This document shows positions 34,173-46,740 of a stretch of 64,000 nt of DNA, in pieces. The stretch comes from Prosapia bicincta (Eukaryota > Arthropoda > Insecta > Hemiptera > Cercopidae), in assembly GCA_036971475.1 (NCBI GenBank), contig JBAIZL010000001.1, positions 103,593,850 through 103,657,849 of the forward strand. The letters are read 5' to 3'. The notes under the pieces were generated by a model. The model made no database searches and was not told the origin of the DNA. It was given only the letters and a program-made list of their open reading frames with translations. The number at the start of each line of letters is the position of its first letter. Positions within the stretch are counted from its first letter, which is position 1. The position numbers and the translations under genes were made by a program.

Positions 34173-35495
34173 ATATATAGTTCTATTTATATTTTGTTTT
34201 TTTTTCAGAAAATGTCTTTAACTACTGTTCGAAATAACTTGACGTAAATACAAAGTTGAATCAATGGGTTAGCATAATCATTTTATTTTGAAATTATCAT
34301 GCCATTCAAATACCAGGTTACCAAAGCCTTTACTTTATTTAGTTTCATTTTCTTTTCAATTTGTTTCTTTTCTTCGGTCAAAACTTGTACAAAATTCCTT
34401 CTTGCTCATTTCTTGAAACCTTTGACATGTTTTCCATTGGTAATGTTCTAACATGGCTGCTTATACTCCTGCCCTATGTTAATAGCCACTGTTTAGCTCC
34501 TGGTTTTGTTCAAGAAATAAAAAAATCTTCTGACTTTATCCCTCCTTCTAGCTATATTCGTTTATTCGTTATGTTTTCCTAATGTTAATGGTGTGATGCA
34601 GATTTTATACTTCTCCCACCTTATATGGAAAATATAACTATTTTTATTATACACGTTTGATAAAGCGTTTCTCGTAGCTGTCCACTATTCTATTACGAGC
34701 CTTCTGAGTAGTTAGTGGTGCATTAGTACCTACATTTAGACAGTAGCTGAGCGCTTCGGAAACAGTTATTGTCTTTAATAATAGGTCTTCAATATATTGT
34801 TATTTTTATTTAATCGTTGGTAATTTGTTATTACAAAAATAATTCATACCAAAGCTTTATATAATTATAATAACTATATAGCCTATAACCTTATTTAGGC
34901 CTATATTTCGGTTAAATGGTGTCTGCTATCTTCAGAGGCTTCTTCCTTATTACAAGAAATATATTTAACCCAACTAATATCTTACTTTTTACTTTTTAGA
35001 ATTAATTTCAAAACATATTACACTAGAATTAGCCTTTTTATTATTATCATGTATTTATTAGTCCAATGGTTTGAACTGATCGACTTTGTAAATTTTATTC
35101 ACGAATATCTAGATTGCATAATTGATGTACATAATAAACTCAGTCTTTATTGGCGTCAGGCCATGTCTTTGCTGCTTCTGCTCTGATAATTTTTCAGAAG
35201 TTTAATTCATCTGAAAATACTTTAAGTCAAATGTTTAACCCATGTTTTATCCACATTCCCAACTCATATATTTTCACTCCTTCAATCAGTTTGACTCTTT
35301 TGTCATTACATTGAATATATATATAAAATTGAACTTTTTTTTTAAACAGCTTCATAATTTTGTTACAACCCTATCTGAAAAATACGTGCAAGTTGAATAT
35401 AAAATTCTGAATATTTAATTTAGCATTAACTGACATATTGTTTCAAAGATAATATCGTATTAATTGAGTTGTGTATAATTAAGAGGGTGGGTATG
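34173..35495. repeat. Duplicated block A', copy 2
   Basis: Same orientation as and nearly identical to 4,721-6,038. It is followed almost directly by block B', so about 1 kb present in locus 1 (6,040-7,010, with the 27-bp minisatellite and the 39-nt segment) is missing. The hammerhead-like motif is at 34,897-34,940, minus strand. Confidence 0.9.
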
Positions 35496-36158
35496 AGTTC
35501 GGTTGTATGTGTGTGTGTGCGCTAAATGATGTGTTTAATAAATGATATAAAGCTTGAAGTGAAATTGCCACATCAGTTATGAGCTATGCTCACTACAAAC
35601 AAACTCTTAGGGCTATAAAATATTTACAAGGAAACTATTAGTTTGAATAAATTTTCTTAGACTTTACGTGGATATATTTGCAGGAAATATAAAATCATGA
35701 CATTCAGGGTTTTAGGACTTTAGTTTTACGGAATCCTTTGATAAAGAAGGATTTTTATGCAGAGCTATTAGACAAAATAATGTGAGTCAAATGTTGATAT
35801 TAAAATATTGTCACAAATATGAGGAGTTATTCTTGTTTGTGTTTGATTTTAATTTATTTTATCTTCTAAAATAAAGAAGGAAGGAAGTTTTTTCTTGTGA
35901 AAAAAAATAGATTACTATGTACATATAGCAAGTATAAACATACATTAGACCTCTCTACTGTTGAACTTACCCGTTTTCAAATTATTTCCAATAAAATAGT
36001 TTCTCACAATACTTTGAAATAGAACCAAGGAATTCGTGAAAAAGTTCAACATTGACGATCAAATGAAATATAAATTAATATCCATATTTAAAGTGTTATT
36101 CAATTCAATAAGTAAGTTTTGAATGAATATATAACTTAAGTTGTTTTATTTGTTATAT

Positions 36159-36221
36159 TGGAGGAAGTAGACTGTGACGAAGTGATTGACACTGCACAAG
36201 GGCCTAGCCATCGACCATTCG
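36159..36221 (+). pseudogene. 63-nt cassette, locus 2 copy 1, acceptor lost
   Basis: Preceded by ttatAT rather than ttatAG, as in locus 1 copy 1; donor GTAAGT at 36,222. The phase-1 frame is open: EEVDCDEVIDTAQGPSHRPF. Against copy 3 it has four replacements and one silent change. An intact frame without a usable acceptor suggests recent silencing or an unrecognised acceptor. Confidence 0.5.
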
Positions 36222-36519
36222 GTAAGTAGCAATAATCTATTTTTTCTCGTAACAATTTATTACCCCAGTTTATAAGTAATGCTGTTAAACTCTTACTAGC
36301 CGCAAGTATAAACATCCTTTGTACCTCTTTAGTGTTAAACTTATGTGTTCTCGAATTACTCTTATTCTCACAATACTTTGAAATAGAACCTGGGACCTCT
36401 TGAAAAGGTTCAACATTAACGATCGAATGAAATATAGCTTAATTTTCATTTTTAAAGTGTTGTTCAATTTAATCAATATTTGTTTCTATGAAGTATTTCA
36501 ATTACTTTATTTGTTATAG

Positions 36520-36582
36520 TGGAGGACGTAGACTGTGACGAAGTGATGGACACAACACAAAGGCCTAGCCATCGACCATTCG
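36520..36582 (+). CDS. 63-nt phase-1 micro-exon, locus 2 copy 2
   Basis: Acceptor tttgttatag to 36,519, donor GTAAGT at 36,583. It reads EDVDCDEVMDTTQRPSHRPF. Compared with copy 3 it shows four replacements and no silent change. It has no counterpart in locus 1, which has only two units. The position spaces the three cassettes at 361 and 369 bp. The Tyr of the YDEV core is Cys here. Confidence 0.5.
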
Positions 36583-36888
36583 GTAAGTAGTAATAATCTA
36601 TTTTATCTCGTAACAATTTATTACCACAGTTTATTAGTAATGCTGGTAAACCTTATTAGTCGCAAGTATAAACGTACATTGAACCTCTCTAATGTTAAAC
36701 TCGTGTTCTGAAATTATTCCCAAAAGAATAATTGTTCACAATACTTTGAAATAGAACCTGGGACTTCTTGAAAAGATTCAACATTGATTATCGATTGAAA
36801 TATAGCTTCGTTTTCGTGTTTAAAGTGTTATTCAATTTAATTAATATTTGTTTTGAATAAAGTATTTAAGTTGTTTTATTTGTTATAG

Positions 36889-36951
36889 TGGAGGAAGTAG
36901 ACTATGACGAAGTGATGCACACAACACAAGGGCCTAGCCATCGACCATTCG
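36889..36951 (+). CDS. 63-nt phase-1 micro-exon, locus 2 copy 3
   Basis: Acceptor tttgttatag to 36,888, donor GTAAGT at 36,952. It reads EEVDYDEVMHTTQGPSHRPF, closest to locus 1 copy 2. It is followed 507 bases later by the 228-nt candidate exon in the same phase. Joined to that, the terminal G would make a Glu codon before TCDDTYTM. Confidence 0.55.
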
Positions 36952-37458
36952 GTAAGTAGCAATAAGCTATTTGACTTATACAATATTTTAACAATTTATT
37001 AGTATACAAGAAGTACTGGTAAACTGTTATTAGTATAAAGTCCATTACAACTTCTTTCTGATGTATGATAACTCATTATCTTTTTATTTTTGATAAGTTT
37101 TTCATCTCTGCTGTTATGGCCTCAATCCATATTTTTATCAAATTTTCTTAAGTAATTTCATTTTAGAAAGAAATTTTCATTCACCGTCTTTGTATTTTGA
37201 ATTGTTATTCATTAGTTACGTAGTAATGGTGAATTATGCTTCTTGGATTACGCTTTTAAATACTGTGTGTTTCCTAACCATATGAGAAAATTTGTATAAT
37301 TTATGTGAGAGATATTGCCAATTCTAAGTTTCACCTGTTGTATTAACATGAACACGACTTTGGTTGCACAAAATGAAAAGAATAAGACAACTGAACTGTT
37401 TACATTAGAAGACTGTATATTTATTACACATAAATAACCAACTTGTTGCCCATTTCAG

Positions 37459-37686
37459 AGACTTGCGACGATACTTATACGATGTGCTACATGATACTCG
37501 TAGAAAGGTTAGACGCTTGTGGATATCCCGGATTAATGCTCACACCTACTATTGACACCAGTCCCGAGGAGGATGAGGAGGAACGGGACTGCGTTACACA
37601 AACACCAACATTATTGTCTGCAAGTGATTCTGCGCTCTTCCCATCAAAATTACGAGATCCTGCTTCACGCAGGACTCTGCCCTTTT
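37459..37686 (+). CDS. Candidate 228-nt phase-1 exon, locus 2
   Basis: Acceptor ttgcccatttcag ends at 37,458; donor GTAAGT at 37,687. The open frame enters with two bases and leaves with one. It reads TCDDTYTMCYMILVERLDAC then GYPGLMLTPTIDTSPEEDEE and on to RRTLPF. It is visibly more GC-rich and codon-like than its surroundings. Features are four Cys in all (one of them past the acidic stretch), a Pro/Thr-rich stretch and an acidic run. It matches no family I know. Phase symmetry and strand agree with the 63-nt cassettes just upstream, so it is the best candidate for the next exon of the same gene. Absent from locus 1, where sequence jumps from about 7,985 to block X. Confidence 0.55.
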
Positions 37687-37935
37687 GTAAGTAATCTTTA
37701 TTTCCCCTAATACAGTTTGTTTATTAGTGTTACAGAATATCAATCTATATTTATTTTCTGATTAGTTTCTTAAGCCCTTTAAGTTTTGCTGTAATTGTAA
37801 AGTAGGAGAATTTCTGAAATTTATTGTAATTTTATTGATTAATATATTGAAAGTTTTCAGTCTTTCTTTTCCAAGCCATCTTTAAATTTACTTTTTTTCT
37901 TCATTTTGCTTTTCATACAAATTATCTTTATATAC

Positions 37936-37938
<3 letters not shown>

Positions 37939-38009
<71 letters not shown>

Positions 38010-38018
38010 ATATATAAT
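37939..38018. repeat. (TA)n at the IR2 loop edge, right
   Basis: TA array with a few TATG variants, directly before the right arm. Confidence 0.95.
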
Positions 38019-38469
38019 ATATATTCCAAACATTTCCTGTGTTTACCATTCATTTGAGTGTACCTATCTGGAGACAGTTTCCTTATAAACAATGAAAGTC
38101 TTCGTCAAATTCATTCTTCTTTACTTAGTATTAGTTTTTTTGTCATCCAGCCAATAATTCTTGCTTCATTTCTTATTTAACTCGTTCCATGTTGCAGCAA
38201 ACCCACTTTAAAATACATATAAGCATCTTCTCTTTGCTGTAATGTCGAGTTTTCTACACTCTAATATCAATTCAGTGTTTTTAAAGGTAGAAGTAACACA
38301 TTTCTTCTTTAATTAAATCAATCCTTTGCTACCATAAAATTTCTTTTTATTGTTTAATTGTAGCAATTTATTACACAATTGCTCATTTCTAGTTTCTGCA
38401 TTTACTTCATTTTCATCTGATAACCATGATTCGTTCTACTTATCACAGTTAGAAATCTAATAGCATTAT

Positions 38470-39815
38470 AGTTTATTATTATAGATATATTACTTATAAT
38501 ATTCTCGTGATTTCTTTCTAGCATAACATCACAGCATTGTAAAAATGTATGTACTTTATTAAGTTAATATCAATAATATCTAGGATCTATCTATTAAAGG
38601 ATAAGTTGAAAACAACATGCTTGACCCGTTTTTATTTTTAAAACTACGTACCTACCTATCTAAATCTATCTACCTATCTACCTACTTACATATATCTCTG
38701 CCTATCTATATAGCTATCTGTCTACCTATCAGCTACCTATATATCTATATTTTTACATATCTACTTATCTATATATCTACCTATCTGTTTGTCTATCTCT
38801 ACATCTACTTATCTATACCCCTACCGGGGATAAAATGAAATACATAAATTGCTTATTACTCTGCAAATGTAAAATGGATTTAAGCATTTTTAAAGATTAC
38901 AATTTTAATTTATTTTACTAATTTAAATGATTAAGACGAATTCCGTTTTTTTTCAGAAGCCACGTTCTGGCTTCGTGGTTTGGATCGGTTTCTGGTGGAT
39001 GTAGGCACATATTTATATCACTGTTATATACACAAACATTGAAACCAATTATGTTTAAGCACCCGAATAATTCTCTCAGCTTAAGTGAGCACATCAAACG
39101 CGGAATTCACTAAATTTCCCTACATGTTATTGACTAGGCTTGAATTTTACTCACCTTCGGCAGTTCCTTATATTTTACGATTCTCTCTTGTAGCCTATAT
39201 TTCGTATAACCTCAAACAACCTATACACATTAAACATTCACCTGAAGTTTGCAGAGGACGTGCTTTAAACCAAAAATTGGTGGAAATTCTGCTGTCACTG
39301 CAATGAATTCGTCATCTTCAGTATATTCAAGTCTTTCCCAATACGTCTACACCAGAACATGGACGGATTTACAGGTTTTGTTCTTGGGTGAACTAGACTC
39401 CCCTGGGGGGGGGGTCTCAAATGGGTCTGGAGTCGACCTACTCCCACCTTAAAAATAGAGAGCATTTAAACAATGGAGAGCTTGTCGACAATGAGCCCGC
39501 ATCCAAAATCTTACATTATAATGCACATGTTTTAACATGTTAGGTTATGGTATTCAACCATGTGTTTCTCATAGAACACAAATCAGCGGCTATTAGACTT
39601 GAAGCTTTGACGAATTTAAATTGTTTTCTAATTCTGCAAAGTCATAAGTCCAAAAATAAGCCAGACTTTATTTCTGTGAGAAACATAATGTTGAATACCA
39701 AACTTCGTCTGAAACAATTTCTAAAATTTTATTTTTAACATCATGACTTGTAAGATTCAAATAAAGTTCATATTTTTCTTTGAACTTACAGTTATATTTA
39801 GAAAATAACTCGCAT
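38470..39815 (+). repeat. Repeat block X, copy 3
   Basis: Same strand as copy 1 and nearly identical. The 44-nt segment here (about 38,958-39,001) has the weaker donor GTAGGC. Confidence 0.9.
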
Positions 39816-40481
39816 ATGATCAATATAACAACCGATATTGCCAAGTAAGTTTCTTGTCAGCACTATTACTATTCTTGTAGTATTTTAATGACATCATTGT
39901 ACGCTATTGATTATAAAAGAGTAATATAACTGTCCAGAAAATTGGGGGGATGGCAATGCACCTACTTGCCCCCTCCCCTTAACTACGTCCATGCTGACCA
40001 GAAGAACGAATACAACTAAACTTGAATCGTCCCCTCACTCGCTGGCCTACGGCCTTAATTCTAGCGGTAATGGCTCGTACAATACAAACTATGAGCCAAA
40101 ATATGTGCTTCACTTGTGAAGGTGTAGTAATAGTGTTATATTTTATGTGGGAAAAATGTCATAAAATTTATTGAAATAGTCACACAGCCTACCTTACTAT
40201 TCATTTTCTAGAATTTTTTTTAATAGGAAAGAATAAATGTAATGAACATTTTATGGTGATGAATAAATATTACATATTGCTGCTTATTCATAGTAACTAC
40301 AATTAACTCAGCCGGCCACTTGTTTACATGTAAAGTTTAACCTTTTGCATTTACCTGTTTATACTGAAGTGAAATGTGCAGTTTTAATTTTTTTTTAATA
40401 ATCTTCTATTTTAAAAAAAGCACGAATTTATATTGAAAATGATGTTGAATTTGATTTAAAATTATTTTAATATTTTCTTAC

Positions 40482-40574
40482 CCAGATCACTGAAATGAAT
40501 ATTCACCCCGAATAAACGTTCTTCATCTCGAACAATCCTAGAAATTTCATCTTTCGACACAACCTTATCCAAAT
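40482..40574 (-). CDS. Candidate 93-nt phase-1 exon, IR2 right arm
   Basis: Inverted twin of 31,604-31,696, with the same acceptor-like and donor signals (GTAAG on the minus strand). One replacement (Leu for Phe near the start) separates the two; no stop in either. Same caveats as the left-arm copy. Confidence 0.4.
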
Positions 40575-40969
40575 CTCTTGAAGAACAGGGTCATTTCAGG
40601 TAAAATTGAACAAAATATAATTATATATTTGTAGAATTATTTGGATTACATGTTTGCCAATTATAGTTTTTATTTAAATTTTTAAAGTATTATAAATTAT
40701 CTTGTGAATTATTTTATGCTGAGTAAATGTTTGTTATAAGCTGTGGCGGATGGTGAAATTGAGTTTTATATGTTATATTTTATAATGTAGAAGACAATAT
40801 ATGATGACGAAAATGTTTAAATTTATAAGATTTAAAGCTATTCTAAAATTATTCACTTTTTCCTTCTTTGAATAAATTTATCGTCCTGTCCTTCAAAACA
40901 GCAAATTTGCTACCACACGCTGCATACAGTTCAATGTTTCTTGAAGTTATTTTTTAATTAAAATCATTG

Positions 40970-41842
40970 TGGGAACGGAAATAAGCCGTTTGCAAAATGG
41001 GTTAGCGAGAAACGTAATGAAGGTTTTAACCAACCAAAGAGAACAGAGCTAAAGATGTTGAAGTTTAACAGCATTTAGAAACTAATCTACAATACATTCC
41101 TTCGTAATGTAAAACATTATCATAAAGATTTCCTTCCGGGGTGTACTGAAGAGGATATAGGGCACATAGGAAACCAAATTTTAGTGAAGATCAACCAGAA
41201 AAAAAAATGTGAAAGGTCCGACCAGGCGAAAAATTCTAGTAAACTGTGAAGTAAAGCAAAACATCGAAATTCCAGGACTAGTCAGGAAAACCAGCACATC
41301 AAGATCATAGTAAGGATCAAGTGAAGAAGCATGTCCAAATTCCAGTAAGACTTGTCTAAAAGAACGCGATAAAACTTGTAATCAGAAATAAAATTTTTGA
41401 CTATTTAGTGTTATTGTTTTGTTGGTTTATTTATCTTATGCACTATTTCAAATCTGCCAATTACATATAAATGTACGCCACCTACATTATAGTAATATCA
41501 AAGACTATCAGTTCGTTAACACGTCTTCATGAAAACCCAAAGCAATTGAAATTTAGTTTTCAAGAGGATATGTCAACAGTATTATAGACTTTGATAATGC
41601 TAGAAATGTAGCTGGTGAAATGTTTAACTACATTATTGTTTATGCACTGTTACTTTGAATAAATAATGGAAACAAAAATGTTTCAAAATCAATTCCTACT
41701 TACCACAAATAAATTTCATTTTATTTTTTATTAAATAATTACAAATAATATATACAAAATAACATTCACAATGCGTTAAAACAGCTGTTCTACCACATAC
41801 CCATAACCTAAAATCTGCTGGTTTATGTACTGTTATCACTTA

Positions 41843-41848
<6 letters not shown>
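40970..41848. other. No recognised feature
   Basis: No open frame of note and no similarity to other blocks. Confidence 0.5.
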
Positions 41849-41913
<65 letters not shown>

Positions 41914-41998
41914 TGATACTCCCGCCGAGGAACGCGTGTTTCGGGGGAAAGGAAATTTCTGCACGCAAAGGGTGTGAGGGTCGATGAAGGCCGCGGCA

Positions 41999-42032
<34 letters not shown>

Positions 42033-42037
42033 GTGTA
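41849..42037. repeat. (TA)n and (GT)n flanking a short GC-richer segment
   Basis: (TA)n at 41,849-41,911 and (GT)n at 42,000-42,037 enclose about 90 bp of higher GC content of unknown origin. Confidence 0.85.
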
Positions 42038-42999
42038 AAAGAGAGAGTGTGTCATATCACATGATCACACGATAATGTCTACTACTAATTAAAAATATAA
42101 TCGTGAAGCATATGGTAAACGAAACAAAACCAAACCAATGAAAACCTAAGACAACAAACTTTCTTTTCATGTATATTACCTTTTTATAGTGCAAAATATT
42201 TGAAGTTTGTCGATATTCAAAGAGGTTGTAAACATATTTTTGCTTTGGAGTCAGAAAACCCACTGTTTTCAAAATGGTATCTGGAAATCAATTTTGTTGT
42301 TACAAAAATAATAGATTTCCAAATTTGTTTTCCTTGTTCCTTACTAAACACTTCATTTGTACGCCATTGTTTCCTACGAAAATTAAGTTTTTTATTGTAA
42401 GGCTTTTTCGAAGACAATGTTTACGGTCAGTCAAGCGAAATTTGAGTCTAATAAAATGGCCTATAAATGACATTCTGTCTACTTCAAAACTAAACAGCGC
42501 ATATCTAAACAGCAAGAAATATAAATTATAATTATGTACGATTTGATATGAATGCTTAAATAAATGACAGTAATGTTTCATAAGGAATACCTCATTCAAT
42601 AATTTACTTTCTCATTCGGCCGTTGGGTGAAGAGCAATGTATTCCTGTGCTGGTCAATTTATTTTAGTGACTACAGAGTTTTGTAGTTGTGAAAGACATC
42701 AATATTCTGTGATTTAAACTCTAAAATAGGAATTTTACGATTTTGCATATACCATTTATGGTATTTTTTGTTTTTATTACGACCAATTTGTAGACAATGA
42801 ACTTTGATTCCATGGACTTCATGAACTAATCAACGCAAAGCATTAAATTTACTTTTATTTGGTGTTTTTATGTTGCTGTTGACTGAATAACAACTACAAC
42901 GGCCATTTTATGTGCATGCTTTTGATATCCCTTTACTTAACATTTCCATTATATTATATATATATATTAAATATGGTGATATGTTTTCTTGTAATATAG
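42038..42999. other. No recognised feature
   Basis: Overlapping short open frames on both strands (42,200-42,600), none family-like. Confidence 0.5.
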
Positions 43000-43234
43000 A
43001 TAATAAATTAAAAATATTTCAAAAACAAGAATACTTTTAATGAATATATTTATTCAAAGCTTTTCGCCGATTAAATAGTACCAGCATCTTCAGGAAAATA
43101 ATTATCTAATAAAATCTTTATTAGATTTTATTAGATAATTATTTTCCTGAAGATGCTGGTACTATTTTATCGGCGAAAAGCTTTGAATAAATATATACAT
43201 TAAAAGTATTCTTGTTATTGAAATATTTTTAATT

Positions 43235-43240
<6 letters not shown>
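43000..43240. repeat. Hairpin with 118-bp arms carrying hammerhead-like cores
   Basis: 43,000-43,117 pairs with 43,123-43,240 around ttatt, with only a few mismatches. On the plus strand 43,143-43,190 shows CTGAAGA, one extra base, GCTGG/CGGC-type stem II, GAAA, self-complementary AAGCTT and T; the minus strand carries the mirror. Stem I is short (three pairs). It borders a (TA)n tract to 43,292. It is probably two inverted Penelope-type ends. Confidence 0.8.
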
Positions 43241-43292
<52 letters not shown>

Positions 43293-43298
<6 letters not shown>

Positions 43299-44680
43299 GC
43301 ATAGGTATATTATAACTATACCATAAATAATTAGGCATATCTCTTTAACAATTCCTTCTCATTGACCAAAACAGCATGATTTTGATGACAAATAGAATAT
43401 TTGTGTTAGGGATCAAATTCATTCTACTTTAATCTCCAAATTTTGCAAAACTCTCTCTTAGTGTTTACTAATATTACGGCAGAATGATCTCTGACAGAAC
43501 TAATATTTTATGCTATTATTAAATCTTTGACAAAATAACAAGTTTCACACTTAAAATTTACTTTTTTAAGTTTACTTTTAAGAAGAATTTCTTAATGAAT
43601 CGATCACTCTATTACTTTTGTACATTACTATTAACATTTTTATTTCATTTTCTTCACACTCTTATTGTGTATTTTGTCACGATGCGAAAGCATTCGTGAA
43701 ATACGGAAACATACTTTCCAGTTCTGTTATAGATAAGACTCCATTTTTGTGAATCCGCCAGGGCGTTTTTTTCATTAAATATAAACTAGTAATCCTTTTT
43801 GTGTAAATAAAGTCATAAAGCAATAAAATATTACAATATCAAATTATTTTAATAAAAAAAATTTTATTTTTAAAAAATATTTTAAACATAGAAAGTAATA
43901 TAGAAGTGTTTTCAAGGTAAATAATTAGACTATTATTATCCACAAATAAAAAAAATCAATACTCGTAAACATAGTTCGATATTGTAAAACTCTCGAAAAA
44001 TACTGTAGTTCGAAATTATAAACGTGTCTTAAAATATCTTTAAGTTTGAAATAAAATATAAAGCTTAGTCACATACTATCGTCCCTACAACTTCAGTTTA
44101 AGTTTGAAATTAATCAGGGAAATAAACCGGAGCAGATGAAATTTTTATTTAGGTACATAGATTTTTATGATTTAAAGTTTTTACGAAAGGTAAACCAATT
44201 CAGCTAGAAATACAGGAAAGTTAGCCGTGGGGTGTTATAAAAAGTGATCAGCTGGGCCTTTACCTGTTAGTATAGGAGAAGTAACTTTAGAAACGACTTT
44301 AACAATACGACTTTGTAATCTAAAAAGTGTAGAAAATGAAAATGAAAAATACGGCCAAAAGGAGAATCAGTCCTTCTTGAACAAAATAAACTAGTTAAAG
44401 CGTAATATTTTCGAGATGCCTTTAACGATATTCCTTTCATTACCACAAAAGCTATTCATACTTCCTTGAGGTTTGTCAGCAAAACAGGCTTTTATAATTA
44501 TTTCGTGTGTTTGATGGATTTCGTTCAACAACATACTACGCTTTAATATAAATTTAAAACAATTACACTCGATGTGATTGGGGTTTGGTTGTGGCTGGGT
44601 TTTTGCGCTTGGTAGTGAAATAATAGTAGCTTGTTAAATCTTAGCCATTTTAGGCTAAGAAATAGTAGGCACTGCATGCC
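43293..44680. other. No recognised feature
   Basis: AT-rich, no supported gene. Confidence 0.5.
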
Positions 44681-44689
44681 TAAAATCTA

Positions 44690-45620
44690 GTCCCCAACAA
44701 AAGTCATATCAGTAAAGTCTAGTTTTAAGCCTAAGAAATATCAGTAAAACCTAGTCCTAACCTGAGAAAAATTTGTAAAATCTAATCCCAAGCCTAAGAA
44801 ATATCGGTAAAACCTAGTCTCTAGGCTAAGAATTATCAGTAAAGATAAATATCAGTAAAATCTAGTCCTAACTTAAAAGATATCAGTAAAACCTAGCATC
44901 TAGATATGAAATATCAGTAAAAATAAATAATAGAAAAAAATTAATCCTACCTTAAGAAAGATCAGGAAAAGAAATATCAGTAAAAAATTCAGTAAAACCT
45001 AGTCCTAACCTAAGACATATCAGTAAAACCTGGTTCCAACCTAAGAGATATCAGTAAAAACAAATATAAGTAAAACCTAGTCCAAACCTAAGACATATCA
45101 ATAAAACCTAGTCCTAACCTAAGACATAATAGTATATATAAATATTAGTAAGACCTAGTCCTAACCTAAAAGATATGAGTAAAAATTAGTCCAAACCTAA
45201 GAGATATGAGTAACAAAAAATATGAGTAAAACCTAATCCAAACCTAAGAGATATGAGTAACAAGAAATATGAGTAAAACCTAATCCAAACCTAAGAGATA
45301 TGAGTAACAAGAAATATAAGTAAAACCTAGTCCAAACCTAAGAGATATCAGTATACTCGTATATAAACATTAGTAAAAACTAGTCCTAACCTAGGACATA
45401 ACAGTATATAGAAATATCAGTAAAACTTAGGTCCTAACCTAAGAGATATCAGTATATAGAAATATCAGTAAAACCTAGTCCTAACCTAAGACATATCAGT
45501 AAGTTCTTATCTAAATTATCAGTATATACAAATATCGGTAAAACCTAGTCCATAGCCAATGAAATGACAGTAAAACCTAGTAACCTACCTATCCTAATAA
45601 AAATCATTAAAACCTTGCCC
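44690..45620. repeat. 31-bp minisatellite, degenerate
   Basis: Degenerate units of the form gtcctaacctaagacatatc + agtaaaaccta, about 0.9 kb in all, with many variant and truncated copies (agatatgagtaac and aaatatcagtaaa sub-variants). No open frame survives. Confidence 0.92.
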
Positions 45621-46740
45621 TACAATAAGACATATCACCACACCTTACTCAGGGGAAATATTGAGTCTAAGAGCCAGAATCGAATAGATATTTGTGTTAT
45701 AGATAAATTTTAAAACTGAAATATCTGCAACACCTTTGTGTTGGTAAAAACGTCACTTTTAGTAAATGTTGAGGTTTATATGTTGTAACAGTTTTTTTGA
45801 GAGCATATTTATCATAAACACTAACAATCAAATGAAAATAGCACAAATTCCCTGAAATTAAATGTCGTAAATATTTCTCACTTCTAAAATAAACGGCTTC
45901 GTATTTCAGAATGCATTGTATAATCATAACATCAACAAATTTTGATGTTAACGCTAAAGAATTTTCATCCTTCCAATATTTCAAAGACTGATTTTGAAAA
46001 AGGAAGACTTGTTAAGTTTTATAAGTGTTTAGTACAAAAGCTATTAAAATTACTTAAACTTATTTTAAACGAAGTATTTTAAACATGTGTTAACATTTAC
46101 GCAATTTTAAAAATAATTTTAAAAATTTTAACTTTAAGCAATAATATACAATTGTTACAGAAATCATTACGATTGTAAAAATTATAGGCTAAAATTATGA
46201 TAAATTTCGTTGATTCATGATTTCATTTTAAGAGCTCTAGGGGAAATACGTTTCTCTAAATAGCCCGATTATGAGCCAAGAAACCTAGCAATTGTTTTAC
46301 TGCCTATAACGTGCTTTATGGAAGTGGAATGTATAAACGTTTCGAACTTCTGTCTAAAACTTAGAAAAAACATTTGGTAAAGAAGTTAACAAAATGTCAA
46401 GAGTTAAACTGAAAATGGAGTTTCTTATTCTCCCATTCAAAAACGATATCTATTAAAAAAAATATATAAATTGGACACAATAAATATGTTTTAACAATGT
46501 TTTTTATTAATATTTTATCTGACGTTCGAGTTAAAACATCCAATTTCAAGATATTGAAAGCACGCATTAAATTGTGTTTGAATTGGAATTCTCTGATATT
46601 ATTCGAGTAACCGTGACGACAAAGTCAACTTTGATTTGAGAAAAAAGACGATTGAAAACATCTTTAGATATTTTACTTCTTTAAAAACATTATGTTAACA
46701 AAATACAGTTGTTATAATTGTTTTAATTTCTGAATAGGAT
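45621..46740. other. No recognised feature
   Basis: A 95-codon frame on the minus strand (45,697-45,984) resembles no known family and has no splice context. Confidence 0.45.

Larger units (their letters stand above)
35532..36980 (+). repeat. Duplicated block B', copy 2, three cassette units
   Basis: It matches 7,012-7,982 but holds three ~362-368-bp cassette units instead of two, plus about 120 bp of extra sequence near 35,840. Confidence 0.9.
38020..40969 (-). repeat. Inverted repeat IR2, right arm
   Basis: Mirror of 31,205-34,124. It includes block X copy 3 and the inverted 93-nt exon twin. The loop between the arms is about 3.8 kb. Confidence 0.93.
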
